From the NCBI RefSeq assembly GCF_021590045.1, contig NZ_CP062221.1, positions 496,001-560,000 on the forward strand: DNA of 64,000 nt, written 5' to 3'. Numbering within the stretch: position 1 is the stretch's first letter; each line of letters opens with the position of its first letter. The notes under the pieces are model-generated. The model made no database searches and was not told the origin of the DNA. It worked only from the letters and a program-made list of their open reading frames with translations. Positions 33,199 to 41,600 of the stretch are shown in pieces. The translations under genes and the position numbers were made by a program. The stretch comes from Cellulomonas palmilytica. GTDB lineage: Bacteria > Actinomycetota > Actinomycetes > Actinomycetales > Cellulomonadaceae.

Positions 33199-34872
33199 AT
33201 GCTGCGCGCCCTCGTCGCCACGACCGTCACCACCGGGCTCCTTCTCGGCGCGCTCCAGGCTCCGGCGACGGCCGACGACGAGACCGTCACCTACTCCGGC
33301 CAGGTGCTCACCGCGTTCGGCGGGAGCACGGTCGCCCACATCCACGTGAGCTGGTACGTCCCGGCCACGGGCGCGTACGGGTCCGTCGAGACGGAGCCGA
33401 ACGGCCTGTACTCCCTCCCGGTCCCCACGGGCACGACGGACTGGTACCTGCTCGCGAACGTCGAGCTCCGGCCCAGCGGCGTCTACCCCGGCAACTACGA
33501 GTACTCGTACGCCTTCGTCGGGGCCGGCGGAGCCGAGGACTTCCTCTGGCAGACGCTCGACCCCCTGCCCCCCGCGGTCGAGGACGCCACGCTCGACGCC
33601 CACCTGCGCCGGGACGGCGAGCTCCGCGCGGGCGCGCTCCAGGACCTCGGCGCCGAGTCGTCGTACGAGCTCTGGAAGGCCGGCGGCAGCGAGCGGCCGC
33701 TGCGCACCTCCCGCCCGTGGGGCGAGCAGGACTACCAGACCTGGCCCATGACCCCCGGCCGGTACCGGGTCCTCCTGCGGCCGCGGGACGGTGTCCACCT
33801 CGACACGTTCTCCGACGTCGTCGACGTCATCGACGACATCGAGGTCGGGACAGGCATCGACCTGCGGGTCGGCGCGACGGTCACCGGACGCCTGCTCGCG
33901 TCCGGGAAACCCAAGTCGGGCCTCCAGGTCCGCGTCCAGGGTGAGCACGGGACGTGGAGCGCGACGACCGACGCGAACGGCCGCTACCGCGTGCGCGGAC
34001 TGCCGACGGGGACGTACCGCGTGAGCGAGCAGCGCCTCGACAACGGGTGGTCCACCGGCACCGCGCTCGTCGCCGCGACCGAGGGCCGCACGACCACCCG
34101 CGACCTCACGCTCGTCCGCGAAGGTGCGCTCGCGGTCAGCGGGCCGGGCACGGTCGTCGTCGCGACGACCGAGGGCCGACGTGTCCGGGAGGTCACCGGC
34201 ACGCGCGTGACGCTCCCGCCCGGCACGTACGACGTGTACGCGAGCGACCGCACCCGCTACGCGAGCAAGCGCGTCACCGTCCGCGCCGGGAAGACCACCG
34301 ACGCGGGACGGCTGCGGCTGGGCCGCCTCACGGTCACCGCGTACGGCGACATACGCAGCGCCGACCAGACGGGCCGCAAGCGGGCCACGGTGTGCGACCT
34401 CCTGTGCGACGGCACCGACCCGCTCTCCGTGATCGCCGACGAGAACGGCCAGTTCACGGTCCCCGGAGTCATCCCGCACCTGCCCGCGACCATCACCGCG
34501 CAGCAGGTCGGCTGGGTCCCCGTCAGCGTCGAGGCGAAGCCCGCGCGGTCGGTGCACACCCCGATCAGGCTCACGCAGCGGATGGCGACGCTGCGCGGGC
34601 GCGTGCAGTTCCGCGGCGTGCCCGTCGCTGGGACGGTCGAGCTGGTCCAGAAGGGCACGGTCGTCGCGTCCCGCACGCTCGACGACGGCGCGTTCACGTT
34701 CGGCACGCGCGAGACGCTCCCCGGCACGTACCGGCTCCGCCTCGACGCCGACCCGTCGATCCTCACCGGTCAGCCGTTCTGGTACGACCTGCCCCCGGGT
34801 CTGACGAAGCTGACGCTCGCACCGGGTGACGTGCGCGACCTCGGCGCGGTCGAGGTGACGGTCGGTCGGTAG
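33199..34872 (+). CDS. Secreted carboxypeptidase-regulatory-like repeat protein, tandem copy 3
   Basis: The 557-residue protein has a signal peptide (MLRALVATTVTTGLLLGAL, cleavage near APATA). It shares order and motifs with copies 1 and 2: VTYSGQVL, GRYRVRGLPTGTYRVSE, the CX3C pair in VCDLLCD and PFWYDLPPG near the end. The three proteins are about as long as each other but clearly diverged, so the duplication is not recent. Directly after its stop the same reading frame continues with what looks like the signal-peptide end of a further copy (34873-35004). Confidence 0.75.
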   Translation: MLRALVATTVTTGLLLGALQAPATADDETVTYSGQVLTAFGGSTVAHIHVSWYVPATGAYGSVETEPNGLYSLPVPTGTTDWYLLANVELRPSGVYPGNYEYSYAFVGAGGAEDFLWQTLDPLPPAVEDATLDAHLRRDGELRAGALQDLGAESSYELWKAGGSERPLRTSRPWGEQDYQTWPMTPGRYRVLLRPRDGVHLDTFSDVVDVIDDIEVGTGIDLRVGATVTGRLLASGKPKSGLQVRVQGEHGTWSATTDANGRYRVRGLPTGTYRVSEQRLDNGWSTGTALVAATEGRTTTRDLTLVREGALAVSGPGTVVVATTEGRRVREVTGTRVTLPPGTYDVYASDRTRYASKRVTVRAGKTTDAGRLRLGRLTVTAYGDIRSADQTGRKRATVCDLLCDGTDPLSVIADENGQFTVPGVIPHLPATITAQQVGWVPVSVEAKPARSVHTPIRLTQRMATLRGRVQFRGVPVAGTVELVQKGTVVASRTLDDGAFTFGTRETLPGTYRLRLDADPSILTGQPFWYDLPPGLTKLTLAPGDVRDLGAVEVTVGR

Positions 34873-35004
34873 CGGGCCCGCACCACGGTCGTCACCGCGG
34901 CACTGCCTCTCGGCGGGTCGTCGCCCGCCGCCGCCGCCGACGACGACGTCGTCGTGACCTGCACGTCCCCCACCGGGGTGCTGCGCGAACCTGCCCGGTG
35001 CTGA
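34873..35004 (+). pseudogene. Possible remnant of a fourth tandem copy
   Basis: The frame running on from the copy 3 stop reads RARTTVVTAALPLGG, then SSPAAAADDDVVVT, and ends at TGA 35002. The Ala-rich stretch followed by ADDDVVVT resembles the signal-peptide end and mature start of copy 3 (APATADDETVTYSG). There is no start codon, and the similarity stops after about 40 codons. It is weak evidence, read by eye. Confidence 0.3.
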
Positions 35005-35016
35005 GAGAGTTCGGCC

Positions 35017-35784
35017 GTGCAACTTCCGCCGCTGTCCCGGGTGCCGGCGCTCGTCGCCGTCGGCGGGCTGCTCGCGGGCGGGTTCACCGGTGCGCTCGCC
35101 GGCGGCGCGCTGGCGGACGAGGGCGGCCCGCGGCCGTTGCCGCGCGTCGCCGTGCGGTACGACACCGCGCACGTCATCACGGACCTCGCGCAGGCGCTCG
35201 CGGCCACCGACACCTACACGTTCGAGCTGCGCGTCGACCCGCAGGCTCCCGTCGTCGCGGGCGCCGCCGAGCGCGAGGGCGACGGGTGGGACCTCGTCGG
35301 ACGCATCGACGAGGACGGCGCGACGAGCGAGCTGCGGCTCGTCGACGACGACGCGTACGCCTCCCTGCCCGGCCTCACCGACGGGTTCGCCCGCACGTCA
35401 CGCACCGACCCCGCCGACCCGCTCGTCGGCGCGTACGTCGACTACCTCGCGGTCGTCGACCTGGGGAGCCGGTTCGCCGACATCCGCGACGCGGTGGCCT
35501 CCGTCGCGCCGGGCGGGGCGTCGATCACCGTCGACGACGTGGCCGCGCAGCCGTTCGACGTCGTCGTCGACCTGCGCCGCGCGACGGGCGCGACCGGTGA
35601 GCGGTACACGAGCGGCGCCGTCTCCAACCCGTACTGGATGCTCCGTCTGTGGATCGGCCCGGACGGACTGGTCCGCCGCTACGCCGAGCCGGCCGGCACC
35701 GTCGAGGCCGACCTCACGGGCTGGAACACGGACGTCGACATCGACCCTCCCGACGACTTCACCGAGCTCGACCCCCGCGCCTGA
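35017..35784 (+). CDS. Exported LppX-like protein without lipobox
   Basis: The 255-residue protein starts at GTG 35017. An N-terminal hydrophobic segment (ALVAVGGLLAGGFTGALAGGAL) acts as signal or anchor; there is no Cys, so it is not a lipoprotein. The strand pattern TYTFELRVDP, DGWDLVGRIDEDG, DDAYASLPG and a late YWMLRLWIGPDGLVRRYA resembles the two LppX-like lipoproteins at 23870 and 26265, so I see it as a distant third member. Function is unknown; binding of a hydrophobic ligand is only suggested by the fold. Confidence 0.6.
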   Translation: MQLPPLSRVPALVAVGGLLAGGFTGALAGGALADEGGPRPLPRVAVRYDTAHVITDLAQALAATDTYTFELRVDPQAPVVAGAAEREGDGWDLVGRIDEDGATSELRLVDDDAYASLPGLTDGFARTSRTDPADPLVGAYVDYLAVVDLGSRFADIRDAVASVAPGGASITVDDVAAQPFDVVVDLRRATGATGERYTSGAVSNPYWMLRLWIGPDGLVRRYAEPAGTVEADLTGWNTDVDIDPPDDFTELDPRA

Positions 35785-35825
35785 CCCACCCCTCGTCGTC
35801 CCGTGCTCAGGTGCCCGGTCGACCG

Positions 35826-35966
35826 CGTGGTTCCTCCGACCCCGTGGTTCCTCCGGCTCCGACCGCCCGTTCCCGGAGCAACGACGGTCTCGGCGGGCAG
35901 GACGACGACGAACCCGCCATCCCTCCGGCTTCATGGGTCCGGACCCGGAGCAGACGCGGGGTCACG
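35826..35966 (-). repeat. Dispersed palindromic intergenic repeat, copy 4 (inverted)
   Basis: Read on the minus strand this contains CCGTCGTTGCTCCGGGAACG and GGAGCCGGAGGAACCACGGG, matching the family core in reverse orientation. A second partial unit (CCGGACCCGGAGCAGACGCG) follows. It occupies most of the gap between the 35017 gene and tRNA-Gly. Confidence 0.7.
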
Positions 35967-36082
35967 GCTGTCGACCGGCTCGGGGCGCCCGTCGGGATGC
36001 GGTTCGACTGGTCACGAGCGGCCGCTATGCTGTCGGGTGCCGACCGCGGCTCGGCGCCTCCGGGCGTCCGAGGACGGTTCGC

Positions 36083-36156
36083 GCGGGTGTAGTTCAATGG
36101 TAGAACTTCAGCTTCCCAAGCTGACAGCGCGGGTTCGATTCCCGTCACCCGCTCCA
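36083..36156 (+). tRNA. tRNA-Gly (anticodon CCC)
   Basis: The acceptor arms GCGGGTG and CACCCGC pair fully and CCA is encoded at 36154-36156. The anticodon stem TCAGC/GCTGA encloses loop TTCCCAA with anticodon CCC. The T-arm has GGTTCGATTCC. The D-arm contains AGTTCAATGGTAGAACT, typical of tRNA-Gly. It borders a region of toxin-antitoxin-like and frameshifted genes and could be an integration site, but I found no repeated 3' end in the window. Confidence 0.95.
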
Positions 36157-36283
36157 TCGTTTCCGCAGGTCAGAGACTTGCGGACGCTGTGTCAGAGCTC
36201 GCTGGGGACCCTTCCGCTGGTCGGCTCGTTGCCACAACACCCTTGAGTTCGAGGCTGATTTCGCGCTGACGTGGCGACGGGAA

Positions 36284-36311
36284 TGAGTACTATAGGTTTC
36301 ACGTGAGTACT
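36284..36311 (+). promoter_or_regulatory. Direct repeats TGAGTACT and -10-like box before the nucleotidyltransferase gene
   Basis: TGAGTACT occurs at 36284-36291 and again at 36304-36311, exactly 20 bp apart (two helix turns), with TATAGG between them as a possible -10 box. The encoded protein has its own helix-turn-helix, so autoregulation through these repeats is plausible. Confidence 0.5.
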
Positions 36312-36334
36312 TCACGACTCACTTGGAGCCGATG

Positions 36335-36961
36335 ATGGACGTCTCGAACCCGATCGCCGACGTGGTGCCGTCCGCCCACGGCCCCGTGCTTGCCGTGCTG
36401 GCGTCCACCTCGACACCGCTCACCGGCCGCGCGATCGCCGAGCTCACACGCCCGCGCGTCTCCCAGTCGCGCGCCGCGCGCATCCTCATCGAGCTCACCG
36501 GGTCCGGCCTCGTCGACCGGACCCCGGCAGGAGCCGCGTCACTCTTCTCCTTGAACCGCGAGCACGTCGCCGCATCGGCCGTCGAGGCGCTCACATCCCT
36601 GCGCCAGCGGCTGTGGAGCCGAATCAGCGAGCACGCAGACGGATGGCCCAAGCCCCCGGACGGCGTCGTCGTCTACGGGTCCGCCGCACGAGGCGATGGC
36701 GGCGGCGCCAGCGACATCGACCTCCTCGTCATCCGGCCCGCCGACGTGGACCCCGATGACGCCGACTGGCATGCGGCTGTCACGGACCTCGCCGCGCGCG
36801 TCACCCGCTGGTCTGGAAATCCGTGCGAGATCCTCGACCGCTCCGGTCAGGAGCTTCGGGCCATGGCCGCAGCGGGTGAGCGCCTCCTGAGCGAGATCCG
36901 GCGCGACGGGCGCGCGATCGTCGGGTCGATCTCACTGGTCCCTGCCCCGAAGGCAGCCTGA
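36335..36961 (+). CDS. HTH-nucleotidyltransferase (MNT-type antitoxin candidate)
   Basis: The 208-residue protein starts at ATG 36335, with TTGGAG 6-7 bp upstream (ATG 36332 is the alternative). Residues 15-75 form a winged-helix domain (GPVLAVLASTSTPLTGRAIAEL and RVSQSRAARILIEL). From about residue 107 a minimal nucleotidyltransferase domain follows with the motif VVYGSAARGDGG...SDIDLLVI, which has the GS and DxD metal-binding residues. Such proteins serve as antitoxins to HEPN partners, some by adenylylating the toxin. The downstream gene, one base later, is HEPN-like but frameshifted. Confidence 0.8.
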   Translation: MDVSNPIADVVPSAHGPVLAVLASTSTPLTGRAIAELTRPRVSQSRAARILIELTGSGLVDRTPAGAASLFSLNREHVAASAVEALTSLRQRLWSRISEHADGWPKPPDGVVVYGSAARGDGGGASDIDLLVIRPADVDPDDADWHAAVTDLAARVTRWSGNPCEILDRSGQELRAMAAAGERLLSEIRRDGRAIVGSISLVPAPKAA

Positions 36962-36962
36962 G

Positions 36963-37341
36963 GTGGGCGCCCGGGAGGACTCGCTCGGTCACCTGCGGAA
37001 GGCCCGCGAGTTCCTCGATGCTGCCGGCCTGGAGCTGGACCTGGAGCTCCATACAGCGGCGGCGTCATCGGCGGTGCTAGCCGGGATCAACGCCAAGGAC
37101 GCGATCTGCCTCCAGATCACGGGTCGCACCGGCAAGTCCGAGGACCCACCGCTCCGCCGTGCCGGAGCTCGCCGCTGCCGGGCCCGCGGGCAAGGCACTG
37201 GAGTCAACTTTCCGCCGGCTCCTCGGGCTCAAGACCGCCGCGCAGTACCAAGCCGGGCCGATCAGTCGGACGGATGCCACGAAGGCCGTCGACTGGGCGA
37301 CGCGCATGGTCGACGCCGCGCGGGACGTCACCGGCTCCTGA
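36963..37341 (+). pseudogene. Frameshifted HEPN-domain protein (toxin partner)
   Basis: From GTG 36963 the frame begins like a HEPN protein (LGHLRKAREFLDAAGLELD, AKDAICLQITGRTGKSED). It then changes frame at a CCC run at 37145-37147. Removing one C restores the continuation HRSAVPELAAAGPAGKALES and TKAVDWATRMVDAARDV up to the stop at 37341. The intact product would be about 125 residues, a normal SAV_6107-like HEPN length. It follows the HTH-nucleotidyltransferase gene by one base, as in MNT/HEPN pairs. The lesion may be a true inactivating mutation, a slippery-site variant or a sequencing error. Confidence 0.65.
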
Positions 37342-37428
37342 CCGGCCCTCGGCCCGGTCAGACTCTCGGTCTGCACCGGCCCGTCCTCGTTCTCCGACAC
37401 CCGACGCCAGGTCCCGTACCGTGACCGC

Positions 37429-37764
37429 GTGGACGACGACGAGGCCGACGAGCGGTACGACCGCCTGGTCGCGAACCTCGTCGCCGCTGCGGACCTCCTG
37501 ACCCGCGTCGGTGAGTCGTACTGGGCGGCGTGGATGACTGAAGCGCACCGCCAGATCACCGCGCAGGACGCGCACGGACTCGAGCACCTGCTGCGCGCCT
37601 ACGGCGGCATGGGCAGCTTCACCGAGATCGCCTCCGTCCTGCACCACAGGCACCTGCCTGACGACCTCGACACCTGCCACGCGGAGGCCGAGCTGAGCCG
37701 GCTCGGCTCGGCCCTGCACGACGACGCGGACGCCCTGCTCCGCCGCTTCGAGCACCACCGCTAG
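37429..37764 (+). CDS. Small hypothetical protein (DUF6966-like)
   Basis: The 111-residue cytosolic protein starts at GTG 37429 and is mostly helical. It contains LTRVGESYWAAWMTEAHRQI and LEHLLRAYGGMGSFTEIASV. The GGMGS segment recalls small proteins grouped as DUF6966; this is from memory and not certain. No partner gene is evident. It is convergent with the broken HTH-nucleotidyltransferase gene. Confidence 0.6.
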   Translation: MDDDEADERYDRLVANLVAAADLLTRVGESYWAAWMTEAHRQITAQDAHGLEHLLRAYGGMGSFTEIASVLHHRHLPDDLDTCHAEAELSRLGSALHDDADALLRRFEHHR

Positions 37765-37812
37765 CTCCGCGCCGACGAGGTCGCGGTCGGTCGGGCGCAA
37801 TCGTCGCGCGAC

Positions 37813-38329
37813 CTAGAGACGGACCGCCTCGGCCGAGGCGGAGTCGGCGACGTGCGGGGCGAGGGCGCTCGCGGGTGCGACGTCGACGCGCTCGCTCAGC
37901 AGGGCCGAGACCTCGTCGGCGATCGCCCCCAGTGGGAGCAGGCCCCGGGTGTGGACGTCCAGGTCGACGAGCAGGTCGATGTCGGAGTCCGGGCCGTCCT
38001 CGCCGCGTGCGACGGAGCCGAAGACCCGGACGTTGGAGGCGCCGTGCCGGTGCGCGATGCGCGATGCGCCGCACGCGGTCCCGGTTCGCGCGCAGCTTCG
38101 CCATGCGCGGCGAGCGGACGTCGAGATGACGCGGCGACGACGTCGCTCCGATCTCCAGTCGCTGCCCCATCGCCGCGAGCAGGCGGTCCAGGGTCTCGAC
38201 CGACGGCGAGGCGACCCCCGACTCGTAGCGCGAGATTGCGGGCTGCGACGTCCCGGCCCGTGCCGCGAGCGCGTCCTGGCTCAGCCCGGCCGCCTCCCGG
38301 CTCGTCCGGATCAACGTCGCTGCATCCAC
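37813..38329 (-). pseudogene. XRE-HTH nucleotidyltransferase, frameshifted by a 7-bp tandem duplication
   Basis: GTG 38329 opens a protein with an XRE-type helix-turn-helix (LSQDALAARAGTSQPAISRYE, about residues 16-36). After RDRVRRIAHR the frame breaks. At 38051-38064 the unit TGCGCGA is present twice in tandem. With one unit, the frame continues as HRHGASNVRVFGSVARG and DSDIDLLVDLDVHTRG, a minimal nucleotidyltransferase domain, to a TAG at 37813-37815. The repaired protein would be about 169 residues. The whole is an antitoxin-type HTH-MNT gene. The tandem repeat makes reversible slippage possible. Confidence 0.7.
38051..38064. repeat. 7-bp tandem duplication that breaks the HTH-nucleotidyltransferase gene
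   Basis: TGCGCGATGCGCGA is two exact copies of TGCGCGA followed by a partial third (TGCGCC). Loss of one copy restores a continuous reading frame through the nucleotidyltransferase motif. Confidence 0.75.
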
Positions 38330-38349
38330 AGTCCCGCCATACCGCTAGA

Positions 38350-38357
38350 GGTATACC
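38350..38357. promoter_or_regulatory. GGTATACC palindrome upstream of the HTH-nucleotidyltransferase gene
   Basis: The perfect 8-bp palindrome is A/T-rich for this region and lies 21 bp upstream of the GTG start. It is a plausible operator or promoter element for the XRE-type regulator. The assignment is tentative. Confidence 0.35.
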
Positions 38358-38390
38358 CGCCACGGGTGACAGTCGCGGATCTCTCGTGGG

Positions 38391-38450
38391 GTCGTGCGTT
38401 TCTCGCCAAGTCGTGCAGAGGAACGCGCGACTTGCCGAGAAACGCACGAC
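38391..38450. repeat. Long inverted repeat (26-bp arms)
   Basis: The arms 38391-38416 (starting GTCGTGCGTTTCTCG) and 38425-38450 (ending CGAGAAACGCACGAC) pair at 24 of 26 positions around an 8-nt loop. The repeat lies between the broken HTH gene and the large five-gene operon. It is far longer than a normal operator. It could be a miniature transposable element, a pair of terminal repeats or a strong transcription barrier. Confidence 0.7.
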
Positions 38451-38606
38451 TTCGCCGGGGGCGGGGGCGGGCGGGGGCGGGTGGGTGAATCGTGGTGGGA
38501 GGGGGGCGCGGTGACGGGTGGGTGACGGTGTGGTGGCGGTCGGTGCGTGCCATGGCTGTGGCGGCACGACGACGTGAGCACAGCCGAGGAGCAGGGGAGC
38601 ACCGTC

Positions 38607-41600
38607 ATGGCACGCGAGAACCAGGGGATCCGGGTCTCCATGAAGCCCCAGGCGCCGGGGACGGGCCCGACACCGGGCCGCGACCCGAACGAGCCCGGCG
38701 GCACGCGCGACGGAGCCTCGACGGACCCGGGCCGGATCCCCGTGCAGAGCCTCGACCTCGAGGACCTCGGCCTGCAGGTCGACATCGACCTCGAGCAGGT
38801 CAAGTCGGTCCTCGAGGACCGGCTCAAGGCGACCGCGCAGATCTTCTCCACGCTCGACGTGGTGAAGAAGGACCTCGACGTCTTCCTCCCGAAGGTCCCC
38901 GAGCAGCTGCCCGCGGCGGTGTACGGGCGGTTCGTGAACCCGGACGGGTCGCCGGCGGCGCTGGTCGCGGTGACGGCGCTCGCGCCGCAGGGGCCGTCGT
39001 CGTCGCCGGACGGCTCGTCGTACGACGTCAAGCTGCCGTGGTCGAACCCGGAGACGCGCACCGACTCGCGCGGCGCGTTCAAGATCGTGCTGCCGCCGCG
39101 TCCGCTGCCCGACGACGGGCTGCGGCTGCTGGTGCGCGGCGGGAACCGGATCGTGGAGTACGGGCTGCGGCGCTCGGACCTGGTCGCAGGCGCGGGGAAC
39201 GTGGGGCTGCTGCCGCTGGACGAGATCGTCACGCCGCTGCCGCGCAGCGTCGTCTCCCAGCTCGGGGACGTGGTGCTGCCGACGAGCGAGGACGACGTGC
39301 TCGCGGACCCGGGCGAGTTCGCGGAGCCGGTGCCGGCGTTCACGCTCGGGCAGGGCGAGTGCGGGCAGTCGTTCCGCTCGAACGCGGGGGTCGTGGACCG
39401 GTTCCGGTACTCGATGCTGGTGCGGCTGGTCGCGCCGCAGCTGTCGAACCGGCGGCTCGCGTCGCGGTTCGGGCGCGGCGACAGGTTCGCGTCGCTGTCG
39501 GCGAGCACCGTCGGGCTGGGCCGCTACCTGGGTGCGGGCCAGATCGCGGAGGCGATGGGCGAGCTGGGCTCGTGGGAGATCGTCGAGCGGGTGCCGATCG
39601 AGCAGCCGATCGACGTGCAGTCGTTCCTGGACCGCGTGGAGACGGACCCGCGGTCGGTGCCGAAGGCCGCGAGCCTCGGCATGGGCTACATCGTCAAGAT
39701 GCACCAGACGTGGATCCCGCAGGGTCTGTCGCTGGGCGACCTGGTGTACTCGCTGCCGCTCGCGCCGGGTGAGCAGCAGCGCATCGCGATCTCGGAGGAG
39801 ACCGAGACGCTGTCGGTGCGGGACCTGGAGTCCATGACGGCCGACGAGCAGCAGTCGTACAACGAGCGCGCGGACTCCTCGACGAACGCGGTGTTCCAGT
39901 CGGCGTTCGACGAGTCGGCGAGCGGCGGGTCGCGCATGAAGGTCCGCACCGAGGCGGGCAGCTTCGGCGGCGGGCTGGGCATCGGCGCGATGTTCTCCGG
40001 CGTGGTCGCCGGCCTCGGCCTGGCGGGCGGGTACTCGGACTCGACGACGACGGGCTCGTCGTCGTCGTGGCAGACCGCGAGCCGCGACTACGTGTCGAAC
40101 GCGTCGCAGGACTTCCACTCGAGCCTCGCGCGGCAGGCGGCGGCCCGACGACGCTCGTCGCGCACGTCCGTGCGGCTGGCGAGCTCGAGCGAGAGCCGCC
40201 AGGTGGTCACGAAGGTCATCACGAACCACAACCACAACCACGCGCTCACGATGATGTACTGGAGCGCGCTGCGGCACTTCGCGGTGTCCAGCCAGGTCGA
40301 CGACGTGCAGCTCATGGCGTTCGTGCCGCTCGAGCTCGTGCAGTTCCTGCCGACGTTCCAGCCGCGCACGCTGCCGACGGGCGAGTACACGCGCGCGCAG
40401 CTCATGGCGCGGTACGACGCGCTGCTGCGCCACCACGACGTCATCGAGCCGCGCGTGCGGTTCAAGCCGGAGCTGACGCGCGGCCTGAAGGTGCTGCGCT
40501 CGCTCGCGGGCAACCCGACGATGACGGTCCAGGCGTCGTCGGGCAGCGCGGTGGACATCGTCAACCTCACGGTCACGGGCACGTTCCTGCCGTTCGAGGA
40601 CGTGTACGTCACGGCGGTCTCGTCGACGGGCGCACGCGTGGGGCCGGTGAAGATGTCCGCCGCGAGCGCGAGCGTCACGACGGGGCTCCCGACGAAGGCC
40701 GCGCTGCTGCAGCACCTGCGCGACCGCCGCGCGGGCTCGTTCGAGACCCGCACCGCGGCGCTCACGCTGCCCGACCACATCGCGCGCAGCGAGCTGTCGC
40801 GGTTCGAGTTCTCGCGCACGTGGCGCACGTTCAGCTACAAGACCGACCCGCTCGCGGGTGTCGACCTGGGCGCGCTGTCGAACATCTTCGACATCCTGCG
40901 CAGCCTCGACGTGACGATGGCGGCCGACGAGCTCGAGCGTGAGCTGGGCGGTCCGGTCGTGTTCGACCCGACCGCGGTGATCGGCCCGCTCGACGTGATC
41001 GAGGCGTACAACGGCGCGGGAGGCACGGAGCGCATGCCCGTCGTCATGCCCGTCGCGGCGAAGCGTCTGCCGCCCGAGCTGTCGTTCGCGGACGTGCTGC
41101 GCATCGAGGGTCTGCTGCAGCACGTCGTGCAGAACACCGTCGCGTACTCGAAGGCCGTGTGGCAGTCCCTCACGCCCGAGGAGCGCGCCATCATGCTCGA
41201 GCAGTACACGATCGGCGTGCCGACGGGCGGCATCCCGGACGCGTCGCAGCAGGTCCCGCTGCTGAACTGCGTGGCGAACGAGGTCGTCGGGTACTTCGGC
41301 AACGCGGCGCTCATGCCGTTCTTCATCCCGGCGCCGCTGGCCGAGAAGGTCGGCTTCACGTCCCGGGACATCCAGGAGGCGCTGCTCAAGTTCCACCGGC
41401 AGGCGTTCGCGCCGCCGCAGTCGTCGATCACGCTGCCGGCGCGCGGCGTGCTGGGCGAGGCGGTCCTGGGCTCGTGCGCGTCGGCCGAGAAGATCGACCT
41501 CACGCGGTTCTGGAACTGGCAGGACTCGCCCGCCGACGAGGCGGAGAAGACCGCCGACGTGGCGACCGCGTTCGGCTCGGCCAACCAGCTCGTCGGCCCG

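Noticed and set aside
38547..38606. Upstream extension of the large operon gene
   Set aside because: An in-frame start exists upstream, but ATG 38607 has the better ribosome site and the extra residues show no conservation signs.
37896..41396. Minus-strand open frame of 1166 codons over the large operon protein
   Set aside because: Composition artefact; the plus-strand gene has a ribosome site, operon context and better residue composition.
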